Origin: Mesorhizobium sp. BR1-1-16
GTDB taxonomy: Bacteria > Pseudomonadota > Alphaproteobacteria > Rhizobiales > Kaistiaceae
Reading direction: 5' to 3'
DNA: 64,000 nt
Assembly: GCF_020165495.1 (NCBI RefSeq)
Contig: NZ_JAIUIE010000007.1
Coordinates: 176,492 to 240,491 of the forward strand
Made by a program: the position numbers and the translations under genes. This document shows positions 1-8,180 of the stretch, in pieces. Under the pieces are notes generated by a model. That model saw only the letters and a list, made by a program, of their open reading frames with translations. It had not been told where the DNA came from and did not search any database. Position 1 is the stretch's first letter. Each line of letters begins with the position of its first letter.

Positions 1-745
1 AGAGGATCACGACATAGCGGAACGGCGCGATCACCGCCAACGAGCCGCCGCGCATGGCGAGAATCATCGTGCCGTAGCCGACGAGGAGCAGCAAGGCCGC
101 GCCCGAGAGGATAACCCATTCATGGGTCGAGGGCGTGAGCCATGTCTCCCCGAGCGAAATGACGCCGCCGGTCAGGGTGACAGCAGCGGCTGTTACCGCC
201 GTCACCAGCAGCGTCGGCATGCCCACGGGAAAGGCGCGCGTGACGAGATCGCGCAGCGTGATGAAGGCCATCGAGCCAAGCGCGGCAAGCGCATAGGCAT
301 CGAAGCCGGCAACGCCCGGTCGCATGACGATCATGACGCCGACGAAACCGACGGCGATCGCCGACCAGCGCCGCCAACCGACCGCCTCGCCAAGAAAGAT
401 TGCTGCGGCCGCCGTCGTCATCAGTGGCACGATCTGGTTGACGGCCGAGATGTTGGCGATCGGCATATGGAACAGCGCGTAGAGATAGAGCACCGTCGCG
501 ACAACCTCGCCAACCGTGCGCCAGAACACCAGCGGATGCAGCGCGTGGCGCCAGTACCGATGGGTGCCCGTCGCAAAGAGCACGGCAAGGATCAGCACCA
601 GCCCGACGCCGCCGCGCATGACGAGGATCTGCCCGGTCGGCAGCCGGTCACTCGCAAGCTTGATCAGCGTGTCGTTGAGGATGAAGACGAGGCTCGACAG
701 CAATATCATGCTGATGCCCCGGAAATTGGCCTGGAAGGAGGTCAT
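1..745 (-). CDS. EamA/DMT-family membrane transporter, 3' end outside window
   Basis: Translating the minus strand from the ATG at 745 gives an uninterrupted hydrophobic protein of about 248 residues that runs off the left edge, so the C-terminus is missing. It opens MTSFQANFRGISMILLSS and shows at least seven alternating hydrophobic helices. Two features are typical of EamA (DUF6) drug/metabolite transporters: an early helix ending in a conserved Asn (FILNDTLIKLA) and the region ISAVNQIVPLMTTAAAAIFLGE at the end of the first EamA repeat. Family members export or import small metabolites across the inner membrane; the substrate cannot be told from sequence. The gene is followed upstream by a cupin gene on the same strand, 133 bp away, with no clear functional link. 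Confidence 0.8.
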   Translation of the reverse strand, partial: MTSFQANFRGISMILLSSLVFILNDTLIKLASDRLPTGQILVMRGGVGLVLILAVLFATGTHRYWRHALHPLVFWRTVGEVVATVLYLYALFHMPIANISAVNQIVPLMTTAAAAIFLGEAVGWRRWSAIAVGFVGVMIVMRPGVAGFDAYALAALGSMAFITLRDLVTRAFPVGMPTLLVTAVTAAAVTLTGGVISLGETWLTPSTHEWVILSGAALLLLVGYGTMILAMRGGSLAVIAPFRYVVIL

Positions 746-878
746 GTCGGGTGGGCGCGTGGCGGCGTGCGGCGCCGCGAAGAATCCGGGCCGGACGGAA
801 TGGTCGCGGCAAAGGCAGCATGACTAATAACCGGGCAGCGCGCAATGACGCGGCGCGCTCCCCATTCAGTTCGCGGCC

Positions 879-1400
879 CTATGCCAGCAGCCAGAGCCGG
901 CCAAGGCCGCCCGCCTCGCGCAACACAGGATCGGTATCCGGCCGCGGCACGGCGGCTATGCGTTTCCGTAGCGTCGGGCCGTCGCCTTCCCCGGCTCTGA
1001 CGAGGTCATAATCAGCGTCCGGTGGATAGGCGCCGACCACCAGAAGGTCGCCGCTCGCCTCGATCAGCTTGTGCCCGGTGCCGGCCGGCAGCAGGGCAGC
1101 ATCTCCGGCGGCAACGGTGACGATGGGCCCGCTATCGCCACCGAACTGCACCTCCGCCCGACCCCGCGCGATGCCGAGCACTTCATGCGTCACCGAATGA
1201 AAATGCGTGAAGCTATAGATTCCATTGCGAAAACCGACCGGCCAGCCATTCGCTTCGAAAAGCCTGTCGAAGGCATGATCGTCTTGCGCCAGCGCCTCCG
1301 CCGTCAAGGCGCCGCGATAGGCTAGCAAAGGCCAACCCGGGTGATTGGGCGTCGCGCCGTCATCGGCAAGCATCAGAGGTTCGATCAGCATCTGTTCCAT
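879..1400 (-). CDS. YjlB-like cupin-domain protein
   Basis: A 173-residue protein with one cupin fold. The first cupin motif is visible around residues 60-90: a YSFTHFHS segment with paired His, then HEVLGIARGRAEVQFGG. The second motif follows as GDAALLPAGTGH with a further His. This layout matches Bacillus YjlB-type cupins, which are single-domain proteins of about this length and unknown reaction. The His residues suggest a bound metal. It lies 21 bp downstream of moaA on the same strand and could be cotranscribed with it, but nothing ties it to molybdenum cofactor synthesis. Function is unassigned. Confidence 0.75.
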   Translation of the reverse strand: MEQMLIEPLMLADDGATPNHPGWPLLAYRGALTAEALAQDDHAFDRLFEANGWPVGFRNGIYSFTHFHSVTHEVLGIARGRAEVQFGGDSGPIVTVAAGDAALLPAGTGHKLIEASGDLLVVGAYPPDADYDLVRAGEGDGPTLRKRIAAVPRPDTDPVLREAGGLGRLWLLA

Positions 1401-1421
1401 CCCGGCCAGACCGGGACTGCA

Positions 1422-2450
1422 TCAGCCGCCGGTCATGCTCATATGTCGGCCGAGCGCTGGCCGATTATGGTCTCGATCGATAATGAAGTCGTGGCCCTTC
1501 GGTTTCCGGGCAATCGCCTCATCGATGGCGGCAGCGAGCAATTCATTGCCTTCCGAGGCGCGCAGCGGCGCCCTCAAGTCGCGCGCATCCTCCTGGCCGA
1601 GGCACATGAACAGCGTGCCCGTGCAGGTGACCCGGACGCGGTTGCAGGTCTCGCAGAAATTATGTGTGAGCGGCGTGATGAAGCCGATGCGCCCGCCTGT
1701 TTCCGCGACGGTCACGTAGCGGGCCGGTCCACCCGTGCGATAGCCGCTCTCGGTCAGTGTCCAGCGCTCCGAGAGATCGCGGCGCACCTGCGACAGCGGC
1801 AGATACTGGTCTGTCCGGTCGCCGTCGATCTCGCCGAGCGGCATCGTCTCGATCAGCGTCAGGTCCATGCCGCGTGCGTGCGACCAGCGGATCATCTCGT
1901 CATATTCGTGCTCGTTGACACCCTTGAGCGCCACGGCATTGATCTTGACCTTGATGCCGGCCGCGAGTGCCGCGTCGATTCCATCCTGGACCACGCGAAG
2001 GTCGCCGCGCCGCGTGATGGCACGGAAGCGTTCGGGATCGAGCGTATCGACCGAGACATTGATACGCCGGACGCCGCAGGCAGCGAGCTCCTCAGCGTAA
2101 CGGGAGAGCTGCGAACCATTGGTGGTCAGCGTCAGCTCATCCAGCTGCCCCGCCTCGATATGGCGCGACAGGGAGCGGATCAGGCTCATGATATTGCGGC
2201 GAACGAGCGGCTCGCCGCCGGTGAGCCGCAGTCGGCGAACGCCCTTTTCGATGAAGACCGAGCAGAGGCGGTCAAGCTCTTCGAGAGTCAGCACATCCCG
2301 CTTCGGCAGGAAGGTCATGTCTTCCGCCATGCAATAGACGCAGCGGAAGTCGCAGCGGTCCGTCACGGAAACGCGCAGATAGCGGATCGAGCGGCCGAAC
2401 GGATCGACCATCGGGGCGGCCTCGCCCGTCGTGGACAGGATGGTGGGCAT
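1422..2450 (-). CDS. moaA: GTP 3',8-cyclase (molybdenum cofactor biosynthesis protein A)
   Basis: MoaA is a radical-SAM enzyme that, with MoaC, converts GTP to cyclic pyranopterin monophosphate, the first step of molybdenum cofactor synthesis in the cytosol. All signatures are present in this 342-residue protein. The N-terminal CxxxCxxC cluster is C33, C37 and C40 (in [10 protein letters not shown]). A TGGEP motif follows for SAM binding. The C-terminal [14 protein letters not shown] segment supplies cysteines for the second 4Fe-4S cluster. The chain ends in the diagnostic Gly-Gly (MSMTGG). Length is normal for the family. It is divergent from the DUF971 gene at 2567. No other moa genes are in the window. 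Confidence 0.97.
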   Translation of the reverse strand: MPTILSTTGEAAPMVDPFGRSIRYLRVSVTDRCDFRCVYCMAEDMTFLPKRDVLTLEELDRLCSVFIEKGVRRLRLTGGEPLVRRNIMSLIRSLSRHIEAGQLDELTLTTNGSQLSRYAEELAACGVRRINVSVDTLDPERFRAITRRGDLRVVQDGIDAALAAGIKVKINAVALKGVNEHEYDEMIRWSHARGMDLTLIETMPLGEIDGDRTDQYLPLSQVRRDLSERWTLTESGYRTGGPARYVTVAETGGRIGFITPLTHNFCETCNRVRVTCTGTLFMCLGQEDARDLRAPLRASEGNELLAAAIDEAIARKPKGHDFIIDRDHNRPALGRHMSMTGG

Positions 2451-2566
2451 TGTCGTTTCCGATGCCGACTTGGCGGACGTGTCTCAAGACATGATGTAGA
2501 GGATGAATGGCGCGGATCAAAGCCCGAACGGCCGCGCTCGCAGTCCCGTGACCGGAACCCTCATTC

Positions 2567-2938
2567 ATGACCGACACCGCGCCAACGCCCTGGCCGACCG
2601 AGCTCCGCCTTTCGCCGGACAAGCGCCATCTTTCCGTCGCCTTCGACAATGGCAGCGCCTACACGTTCAGTGCCGAATTCCTGCGCGTCACCAGCCCTTC
2701 CGCGGAAGTACAGGGCCATACGCCCTCGCAGCGCCAGACGGTGCCCGGCAAGATCGACGTTGCTATCCGCTCGATCGACCCGGTTGGCAACTATGCCGTT
2801 CGTCTCAATTTCGACGACGGCCACCACACCGGTCTCTTCTCATGGAAATACCTGGCCGAAATCGGCCGTGACCATGATGAGCTTTGGGCGCGCTATCTGG
2901 ACGAGGTCGCCGCGAAGGGCCTTAGCCGAAGCCGCTGA
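2567..2938 (+). CDS. DUF971 / gamma-butyrobetaine hydroxylase-like N-terminal domain protein
   Basis: A 123-residue protein consisting only of the DUF971 domain. It carries the typical opening PTELRLSPDKRHLSVAF, a central VDVAIRSIDPVGNYAVRLNFDDGH-type segment and a tryptophan-bearing FSWKYLAEIG near the end. In eukaryotes this domain is the N-terminal zinc domain of gamma-butyrobetaine hydroxylase; bacterial stand-alone versions are small and uncharacterised, and some are linked to Fe-S or cofactor genes. It starts at an ATG 116 bp from the divergent moaA and ends 4 bp before the convergent chrR stop. Confidence 0.85.
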   Translation: MTDTAPTPWPTELRLSPDKRHLSVAFDNGSAYTFSAEFLRVTSPSAEVQGHTPSQRQTVPGKIDVAIRSIDPVGNYAVRLNFDDGHHTGLFSWKYLAEIGRDHDELWARYLDEVAAKGLSRSR

Positions 2939-2942
2939 CGCG

Positions 2943-3584
2943 TCAAAGCCGTGCGAAGGGCTGGATCAGCTTGCCGATAAGGCCGCTCAGCCGAATCTGC
3001 CCGTCGAGCGCGACAACGCAGATGCAAGGCACATCCGAATCGACCATCGGACGATGGTCCGTCGCTTCATCCGCCTCTTCGAAATCGCCCGGACCGAACC
3101 GGCCGGCCTCGTCACGGTAGGATCCGCTGAGCACGCAGGTGAGTTCAACGCCCTCATGGCTGTGCTGGGGCATGCGCCGACCGGGATCGATCTTGAACAG
3201 CAGCACCCGGCAATCGCCATCCTTCGGGACGCCGACGCTGCGAACGCGCGTGCCTGGACCGAGCCAGCGCCATGGGCCGAGCGAAAACTGCCGCAGCGGC
3301 TCCGGCAGTTCGATCATGTCGTTGCGAGCGGGTTCGGCAACGGATTCGCCGCCATCCGCATCGATGCGCGCCATGAGGTTGCGAAACGCATTCTCGCCGA
3401 GCCGGGTCGGCGGCAGCCGCTCGATGAGTTGGCCGCCGACGCGCTGCAGCGTCTCGACGAGAGCGCCGGATTCGGGACAGAGAGCGATGTGCGCCGCCAC
3501 GACTGCCGCCTCGGGCGAACGCAACGTCCCAGCGGCATAGGCGAGCAGCGTTTCTTCGCTCGGTTTGTGGGTGATGGTGCTCAT
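2943..3584 (-). CDS. chrR: ChrR-type zinc-dependent cupin anti-sigma factor
   Basis: In Rhodobacter sphaeroides ChrR binds RpoE through an N-terminal zinc domain and releases it when singlet oxygen is present; a C-terminal cupin domain is needed for the response. This 213-residue protein has the same plan: an anti-sigma domain (about residues 1-85) and a cupin (about 110-200) with MPQHSHEGVELTCVLSG and a GDFEE segment. The zinc ligands H6, H32 and C36 are present, but the fourth position of the usual HxxxCxxC is Ser39 (ALCPES), so one Cys ligand is missing. The gene overlaps the upstream rpoE by 4 bp (ATGA), so the pair is translationally coupled. Confidence 0.88.
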   Translation of the reverse strand: MSTITHKPSEETLLAYAAGTLRSPEAAVVAAHIALCPESGALVETLQRVGGQLIERLPPTRLGENAFRNLMARIDADGGESVAEPARNDMIELPEPLRQFSLGPWRWLGPGTRVRSVGVPKDGDCRVLLFKIDPGRRMPQHSHEGVELTCVLSGSYRDEAGRFGPGDFEEADEATDHRPMVDSDVPCICVVALDGQIRLSGLIGKLIQPFARL

Positions 3585-4135
3585 TGCGTCTCGCTCAACA
3601 GGCCGCGCAGCCGGATGATCGCGAGCCGCAAACGCGACTTGACCGTTCCGAGCGGAATGCCGAGCTCGCGCGCAATCTCGGCATGGGCCTTCTCGTGGAA
3701 ATAGGACAGTTTGACGATGCGAACCTGCTCAGCGGTCAAGGCCGAGAGCGCGGAATTCACCCGCGCGGCATCGTCGGCGCCGGCAAGGATCGTGTCGGGT
3801 TGCTCGGGATCATCAGGCTGATCCGTCAGATCAGGTTCGCGCTGACCGAGCTTCTCGCGTCGGGCCGCATCGATACGCAGATTGCGGGCGATGGTGAAGA
3901 TCCAGGTCGAGGCACCGGCGCGGGCGGGGTCGAAAAGCGCCGCCTTCCGCCAGACCGTGAGCATGGCCTCCTGCGCGAAGTCCTCAGCCGCACCCGGATT
4001 GGCGCCGGCGCGCATGAGATAGGTCTTCAATCGCGGCGCGAAGTGATCAAACAGCCGCGCAAAAGCCTCGCGGTCGCGGCGCTGCCCGACGGCCTCGATA
4101 AGGCGCCCGAGTTCGGACGGATCAGAGGGCTGCAT
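3581..4135 (-). CDS. rpoE: RpoE-type ECF sigma factor (ECF11-like)
   Basis: An ECF sigma factor with region 2 (about residues 20-90, including DHFAPRLKTYLMRAG and a STWIFTIARNLRIDAARR -10 recognition helix) and region 4 (about 125-180, EIARELGIPLGTVKSRLRLA, the -35-binding helix-turn-helix). It resembles Rhodobacter RpoE, which directs the singlet-oxygen response. Several starts are possible: GTG or ATG near 4225, ATG at 4189, and ATG at 4135. I chose 4135 (184 residues) because it matches the family N-terminus and because an ECF11-like promoter at 4197-4224 would start transcription near 4190; use of 4189 would need a leaderless message. chrR follows with a 4-bp overlap. Confidence 0.9.
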   Translation of the reverse strand: MQPSDPSELGRLIEAVGQRRDREAFARLFDHFAPRLKTYLMRAGANPGAAEDFAQEAMLTVWRKAALFDPARAGASTWIFTIARNLRIDAARREKLGQREPDLTDQPDDPEQPDTILAGADDAARVNSALSALTAEQVRIVKLSYFHEKAHAEIARELGIPLGTVKSRLRLAIIRLRGLLSETQ

Positions 4136-4196
4136 TAGCAGCGCCCCCGCTGTCCCGCCCGGCCGGCCATGGCTGACATTTGACTTCATGCTCCCT

Positions 4197-4224
4197 GATA
4201 CGCGCGACAATCCTATCCGGATCA
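4197..4224 (-). promoter_or_regulatory. ECF11-like autoregulatory promoter of rpoE-chrR
   Basis: On the minus strand TGATCC (4224-4219) is followed after 16 bases by CGTATC (4202-4197). TGATC with CGTA at this spacing is the known recognition pattern of ECF11/RpoE sigma factors. Its position directly upstream of rpoE implies autoregulation. Confidence 0.65.
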
Positions 4225-4225
4225 C

Positions 4226-4253
4226 GCATCCAATTCAGCCGCCGATCCGTATC
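4226..4253 (+). promoter_or_regulatory. Divergent ECF11-like promoter of the lipid operon
   Basis: On the plus strand GCATCC (4226-4231), 16 bases, then CGTATC (4248-4253). The -10 and the spacing are identical to the rpoE promoter on the other strand, and the -35 matches TGATCC at four of six positions. The two -35 elements are one base apart. This suggests that the operon starting at 4314 is controlled by the same sigma factor, probably more weakly. Confidence 0.5.
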
Positions 4254-4313
4254 CATCTCCAGTGACCCGCACAAACGACGTGTGGCACGGCTGATGGACG
4301 AAGGATCTGCGCA

Positions 4314-5642
4314 GTGGCAAATGGCGAACGCTTGAGAATCGCGGTGATCGGTTCCGGCATTTCGGGCCTGTCGGCAGCCTGGCTGCTGTCCGGTCGCCAT
4401 GACGTCACCCTCTATGAACGGGCTGAGAGGCTAGGCGGTCATTCGAACACTGTGACGGCGCGGCTCCAGGACGCGTCCGTTGCCGTGGATACCGGCTTCA
4501 TCGTCTATAATGAGCCGGCCTACCCGAACCTCACGGCTCTCTTTGCCCATCTCGGCGTTGCCACCAAGCCGTCCGACATGTCATTCGCGGTTTCGTTGCG
4601 CGCCGGAGCCACCGAATATTCCGGCACCGGCCTCGGAGGCCTGTTCGCCCAGAAGCGCAACCTCGCCCGCCCACGTTTCTGGTCGATGCTCCGCGACATC
4701 ACGCGCTTCTACCGCGAGGCGCCGCGCGACCTGGCCTTGATGAGCGAAGAAGGCCTGTCGCTCGGGGAATACCTCGCCGAGCGCGGCTATAGCGCCGCCT
4801 TTCGCGACGATCATCTCATGCCGATGGCGGCCGCTGTGTGGTCGGCCCCTGCCACGGACATGCTCGATTACCCCGCCGCCAGCTTCATCCGATTCTGCGC
4901 CAATCACGGCCTGCTGAAGCTCACCGACCGCCCTGTCTGGCGGACGGTCGTGGGCGGCAGCCGGTCCTATGTCGAGGTCTTCGCCGCCGCTCTGGCCGGC
5001 TCGATCCGTCTGTCGCGCGGTGCCACAGCGGTCATCCGCAACGGCTCCGGCGTCAGCGTGCGTGACAGCACCGGAGCCGTGACGAATTTCGACCACGCCG
5101 TGATCGCCACCCATGCCGACCAGGCGCTGGCGCTGATCGAGCGCCCGACACTGGACGAGAAGCGGCTGCTCGGCGCCTTCCGCTACAGCCGCAACCTGAC
5201 CGTCCTCCATAGCGACGAGGGGCTCATGCCGAGGCGCCGCTCCGTGTGGTCGAGCTGGAACTATCTCGACAGCGGCGACGGGCTCTGCGTCACCTATTGG
5301 ATGAACCGCCTGCAAGGGCTTACCGGACGCAACCTGTTCGTGACGCTGAACCCGCCGCGGCCGCCACGCGCTGGCACGCTGCTGCACAGCGAGATCTACG
5401 AGCACCCGATCTTCGATGGCCCGGCCGCAGCGGCGCAGGCCGCGCTCTGGTCGCTGCAGGGAAAGCAGCGCCTCTGGTTCTGCGGCGCGCATTTCGGCGC
5501 GGGTTTCCACGAAGACGGCCTGCAATCCGGCCTCGCCGTTGCCGAGCAGCTCGGCGGCGTCCGGCGGCCATGGACCGTCGCCAACGAAAGCGGGCGCATA
5601 CAGCTCGGCGGCCATGCGCGCGGCAGGGAGCCAGTGCGTTGA
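4314..5642 (+). CDS. FAD-dependent amine-oxidase-like oxidoreductase (COG2907 type)
   Basis: A 442-residue flavoprotein. The N-terminus has a dinucleotide-binding GxGxxG (VIGSGISGLSAAWLL, about residues 11-25) and the ERAERLGGHSNT segment common to amine-oxidase/phytoene-desaturase-type FAD enzymes. The C-terminus has an FCGAHFGAGFHEDGLQSG flavin-binding segment. The start is GTG at 4314, preceded by a GAAGGA ribosome-binding site; the nearby ATG at 4321 is out of frame. The protein is first in an operon with DUF1365 and a cyclopropane-type methyltransferase, next to rpoE-chrR. The same gene trio belongs to singlet-oxygen regulons in other alphaproteobacteria, so a role in modifying membrane fatty acids is likely; the reaction itself is not known from this sequence. 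Confidence 0.85.
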   Translation: MANGERLRIAVIGSGISGLSAAWLLSGRHDVTLYERAERLGGHSNTVTARLQDASVAVDTGFIVYNEPAYPNLTALFAHLGVATKPSDMSFAVSLRAGATEYSGTGLGGLFAQKRNLARPRFWSMLRDITRFYREAPRDLALMSEEGLSLGEYLAERGYSAAFRDDHLMPMAAAVWSAPATDMLDYPAASFIRFCANHGLLKLTDRPVWRTVVGGSRSYVEVFAAALAGSIRLSRGATAVIRNGSGVSVRDSTGAVTNFDHAVIATHADQALALIERPTLDEKRLLGAFRYSRNLTVLHSDEGLMPRRRSVWSSWNYLDSGDGLCVTYWMNRLQGLTGRNLFVTLNPPRPPRAGTLLHSEIYEHPIFDGPAAAAQAALWSLQGKQRLWFCGAHFGAGFHEDGLQSGLAVAEQLGGVRRPWTVANESGRIQLGGHARGREPVR

Positions 5643-6448
5643 GCCTCGCATCCGGCCTTTTCTGCGGAACTGTCGGCCATCGGCGTTTCAAGCCGCGGCG
5701 CCACACCCTGAAATATCGCGCCTTCTGGCTGCTGCTGGATCTCGACGAAATCGACTTGATGGACAAGCGCCTGAAGCTCTTCTCGCGCAATCGCTTCAAC
5801 CTGCTGTCCTTCCATGACGGCGATCATGGGGCCAGCGATGCGGTGACACTCCGCCAGCTTGTCATCGGCCAGCTCACGACGGCCGGCATCACACGGACGA
5901 TCGGCGCGATCCGCCTTTTGTCGCTGCCGCGTATGCTTGGCTACGCGTTCAATCCGATCAGCCTGTTCTTCTGCCATGCGCAGGACGGAACGCTCGTCGC
6001 AATCGTCTATGAGGTGAACAACACCTTTGGACAGCGTCACAGCTATATCGCCGCCATCGATCAGGCCGTTAAGCCCGGTGCGCTGTTCCGCCATGCCTGT
6101 CGGAAACGGTTCTATGTCTCACCGTTCCTGGGGATGGACCTCGACTACGACTTTGCGGTGCGTCCACCCGGGGACACCGCCTTCCTTGCGGTCAATGGCT
6201 CCGATGCCAGCGGCATGGTCATCGCGACATCGATGTCCGCCAAGCGGCAGGAAATCACCGACCGAAGTCTCTTTGCCGCGGTCGTTTCCCATCCCCTGCT
6301 GACCCTCAAGGTCATCGCAGCGATCCACTGGGAAGCCTTGAAGCTTTGGCGCAAGGGCGTTCCGTTGACACGGCGCCCCGCGCCACCGCGCGTTGCTGTG
6401 ACCCTGATATCCAACAGACAGTGTGAGGAAGAGCATGTCGGTGCGTGA
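5639..6448 (+). CDS. DUF1365 family protein
   Basis: A 269-residue DUF1365 (COG3496) protein. It begins SLASGLFCGTVGHRRF, has the conserved RLLSLPRMLGYAFNPISLFFCH block in the middle and KRFYVSPFLGMDLDYDF after it. The only start that fits is TTG at 5639, which overlaps the stop of the FAD oxidoreductase (TTGA), so translation is coupled. Its end overlaps the methyltransferase start by 14 bp. DUF1365 has no proven reaction but consistently sits between a COG2907 oxidoreductase and a cyclopropane synthase homologue, as here. Confidence 0.88.
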   Translation: MSLASGLFCGTVGHRRFKPRRHTLKYRAFWLLLDLDEIDLMDKRLKLFSRNRFNLLSFHDGDHGASDAVTLRQLVIGQLTTAGITRTIGAIRLLSLPRMLGYAFNPISLFFCHAQDGTLVAIVYEVNNTFGQRHSYIAAIDQAVKPGALFRHACRKRFYVSPFLGMDLDYDFAVRPPGDTAFLAVNGSDASGMVIATSMSAKRQEITDRSLFAAVVSHPLLTLKVIAAIHWEALKLWRKGVPLTRRPAPPRVAVTLISNRQCEEEHVGA

Positions 6449-7658
6449 TCCATCCATTTCGTCGGGAGCGGGCCGGACCTTCCGTCTTGTTCCGGATCTC
6501 GGTGCATCGCTGCTCCGCATGCTGCTGGCACGGATCAAACGCGGGCGCCTTGTCGTCGTGACTCCCTCCGGCCGCCATCTGGTGCAGAACGGCGCGGAGG
6601 CCGGCCCGGAGGCGATGCTCGTCCTCCACAACTGGCGGGCATTCCGCCGTGTGGCCATGAGAGGCGCGACCGGCTTTGCCGAGGGCTACATGGCCGGCGA
6701 CTGGACGGCGCCCAACCTCCCGGCGCTCATCGAACTGCTGGCGTTGAACTCCCAGTATCTCGGCCAGCTCGATGACGGCACGCCGCTGAAACGCCTGCTG
6801 AGCCGGATCACCCATCGCGGCAATGCCAACACGCGCGACGGAAGCCGCCGCAACATCGCCTTCCACTACGATCTCGGCAATGCGTTCTACGCGCGCTGGC
6901 TCGACCGTGGCATGCAATATTCATCCGCGATCCGGCGTGGCCGGGAGACGCTCGAGGACGCCCAACAATTCAAGCTCGACCGCATCGTCGAACTCCTCGA
7001 CCTCGCGGGCGGCGAGGACGTGCTCGAGATCGGCTGCGGCTGGGGGGCGGTCGCCGAGCGTCTGGCTCGGACCGGCTGTGCGGTCACCGGCGTGACGCTG
7101 TCGGCCGAACAACTCCGTTATGCACAGGAACGACTCGCTGCCGCCGGCCTTTCCGCCGACCTCCGGCTGGAGGACTATCGGGACGTCGCGGGCGCCTATG
7201 ACCGGATCGTCTCGGTCGAGATGATCGAGGCCGTCGGCGAGGAATACTGGCCCACCTATTTCAGATCGCTGCATGACCGATTGGCCCCCGGCGGCCGCGC
7301 CGTGATCCAGGCGATCGTCATCGCCGAGAACCGCTTCGAGAACTATCGCCGCAATCCTGATTTCATCCAGACGCATATCTTCCCCGGCGGGATGCTGCCG
7401 ACCCGAAGCGCCATCCGCGCGCAGGCGGCCGCAGCAGGGCTGGCGTTCCGCCACGAGGAACTGCATGGCGACAGCTATGCCTGGACGCTCAACGAATGGC
7501 GCAGCCGTTTCCATGCGGCCTGGACCGCGATCGAGGCCCAAGGCTTCGACGCCCGCTTCCGCCGCATGTGGGACTACTATCTCAGCTACTGCGAAGGCGG
7601 CTTCAGCGCCGGCACGATCGATGTCGGGCTCTATGTACTGGAGCGTCCTCGCGAGTAA
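6435..7658 (+). CDS. cfa: Cyclopropane-fatty-acyl-phospholipid synthase-like SAM methyltransferase
   Basis: A 407-residue member of the CFA synthase family, which transfers a methyl group from S-adenosylmethionine to unsaturated phospholipid acyl chains in the membrane. The SAM-binding motif VLEIGCGWGAVAERLA lies at about residues 196-211, preceded by the family segment HYDLGNAFYARWLD and followed by SVEMIEAVGEEYW. The ATG at 6435 is preferred over the in-frame GTG at 6423 because GAGGAAG lies at good spacing before it. Given its ECF11-associated operon, it may instead be a UfaM-type methyltransferase of furan fatty acid synthesis; the motifs alone do not decide. Confidence 0.88.
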   Translation: MSVRDPSISSGAGRTFRLVPDLGASLLRMLLARIKRGRLVVVTPSGRHLVQNGAEAGPEAMLVLHNWRAFRRVAMRGATGFAEGYMAGDWTAPNLPALIELLALNSQYLGQLDDGTPLKRLLSRITHRGNANTRDGSRRNIAFHYDLGNAFYARWLDRGMQYSSAIRRGRETLEDAQQFKLDRIVELLDLAGGEDVLEIGCGWGAVAERLARTGCAVTGVTLSAEQLRYAQERLAAAGLSADLRLEDYRDVAGAYDRIVSVEMIEAVGEEYWPTYFRSLHDRLAPGGRAVIQAIVIAENRFENYRRNPDFIQTHIFPGGMLPTRSAIRAQAAAAGLAFRHEELHGDSYAWTLNEWRSRFHAAWTAIEAQGFDARFRRMWDYYLSYCEGGFSAGTIDVGLYVLERPRE

Positions 7659-7807
7659 TGCGGTCGAGAGCCGTTGCCATCGTGCAACGGCGATTGGCCA
7701 GTTTGGGGGCCAGGCAAGCAACAGCTTGCTTACGCGACACGATCTGCTTTATCCATTTCCCGTCTGACAGGAGTGTGGATGTCACGTTCGTCGCAGTCCC
7801 GGTGATC

Positions 7808-7826
7808 CCCTGCCCTTGAGGCAGGG
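7808..7826 (+). terminator. Stem-loop downstream of the lipid operon
   Basis: CCCTGCC and GGCAGGG form a perfect 7-bp stem with a 5-base loop, 150 bp after the methyltransferase stop and 77 bp before yjhX. There is no T-run after it, so termination is only a possibility. I see nothing else in 7659-7902. Confidence 0.25.
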
Positions 7827-7902
7827 AACGAAGTCCGAGAGCGCCTTGCTCCCGGCCCGCTGAACCGCGGCTTCGATCACCCGATTTCAGACGATCCATT
7901 CC

Positions 7903-8160
7903 ATGAACATCTCCAAACGCGAGCAACGCGTGCTGCACGCGCTCGCCCAGGGCGGACTGATCCGCCATCTCAAAGACGAAACCGGCCGCATCATCGCGGC
8001 CGACTGCCTGAACCGCGAAGGTTGGGCGCTCACGGACTGCACGATGGAGCTTTTCCAGCGGCTACGGCGGCGTCGTTTCGTCGCCTCGAGCGGCGGCGGG
8101 CCTTACCGCATCACGAGGCTCGGCCTTGAAGCCGTGCGCGCCCAGCTCGACAACCGATGA
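7903..8160 (+). CDS. yjhX: YjhX/UPF0386 family protein
   Basis: An 85-residue protein that matches E. coli YjhX closely along its whole length, as recalled from the family: [18 protein letters not shown] at the start, [17 protein letters not shown] in the middle, and the identical ending VRAQLDNR. The fold is a small winged-helix-like domain. E. coli YjhX has been listed as the toxin of a proposed YjhX/YjhQ pair. No yjhQ-like acetyltransferase or other small partner gene is adjacent here; the flanks are the lipid operon and a convergent chorismate mutase gene. Calling it a toxin is therefore not supported in this context. Confidence 0.85.
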   Translation: MNISKREQRVLHALAQGGLIRHLKDETGRIIAADCLNREGWALTDCTMELFQRLRRRRFVASSGGGPYRITRLGLEAVRAQLDNR

Positions 8161-8180
8161 ACAAGGCCGGCGGCGACGGA

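Noticed and set aside
1341..2570. A 409-codon open frame on the plus strand
   Set aside because: It is the complement of moaA, which has all catalytic cysteines and the terminal Gly-Gly.
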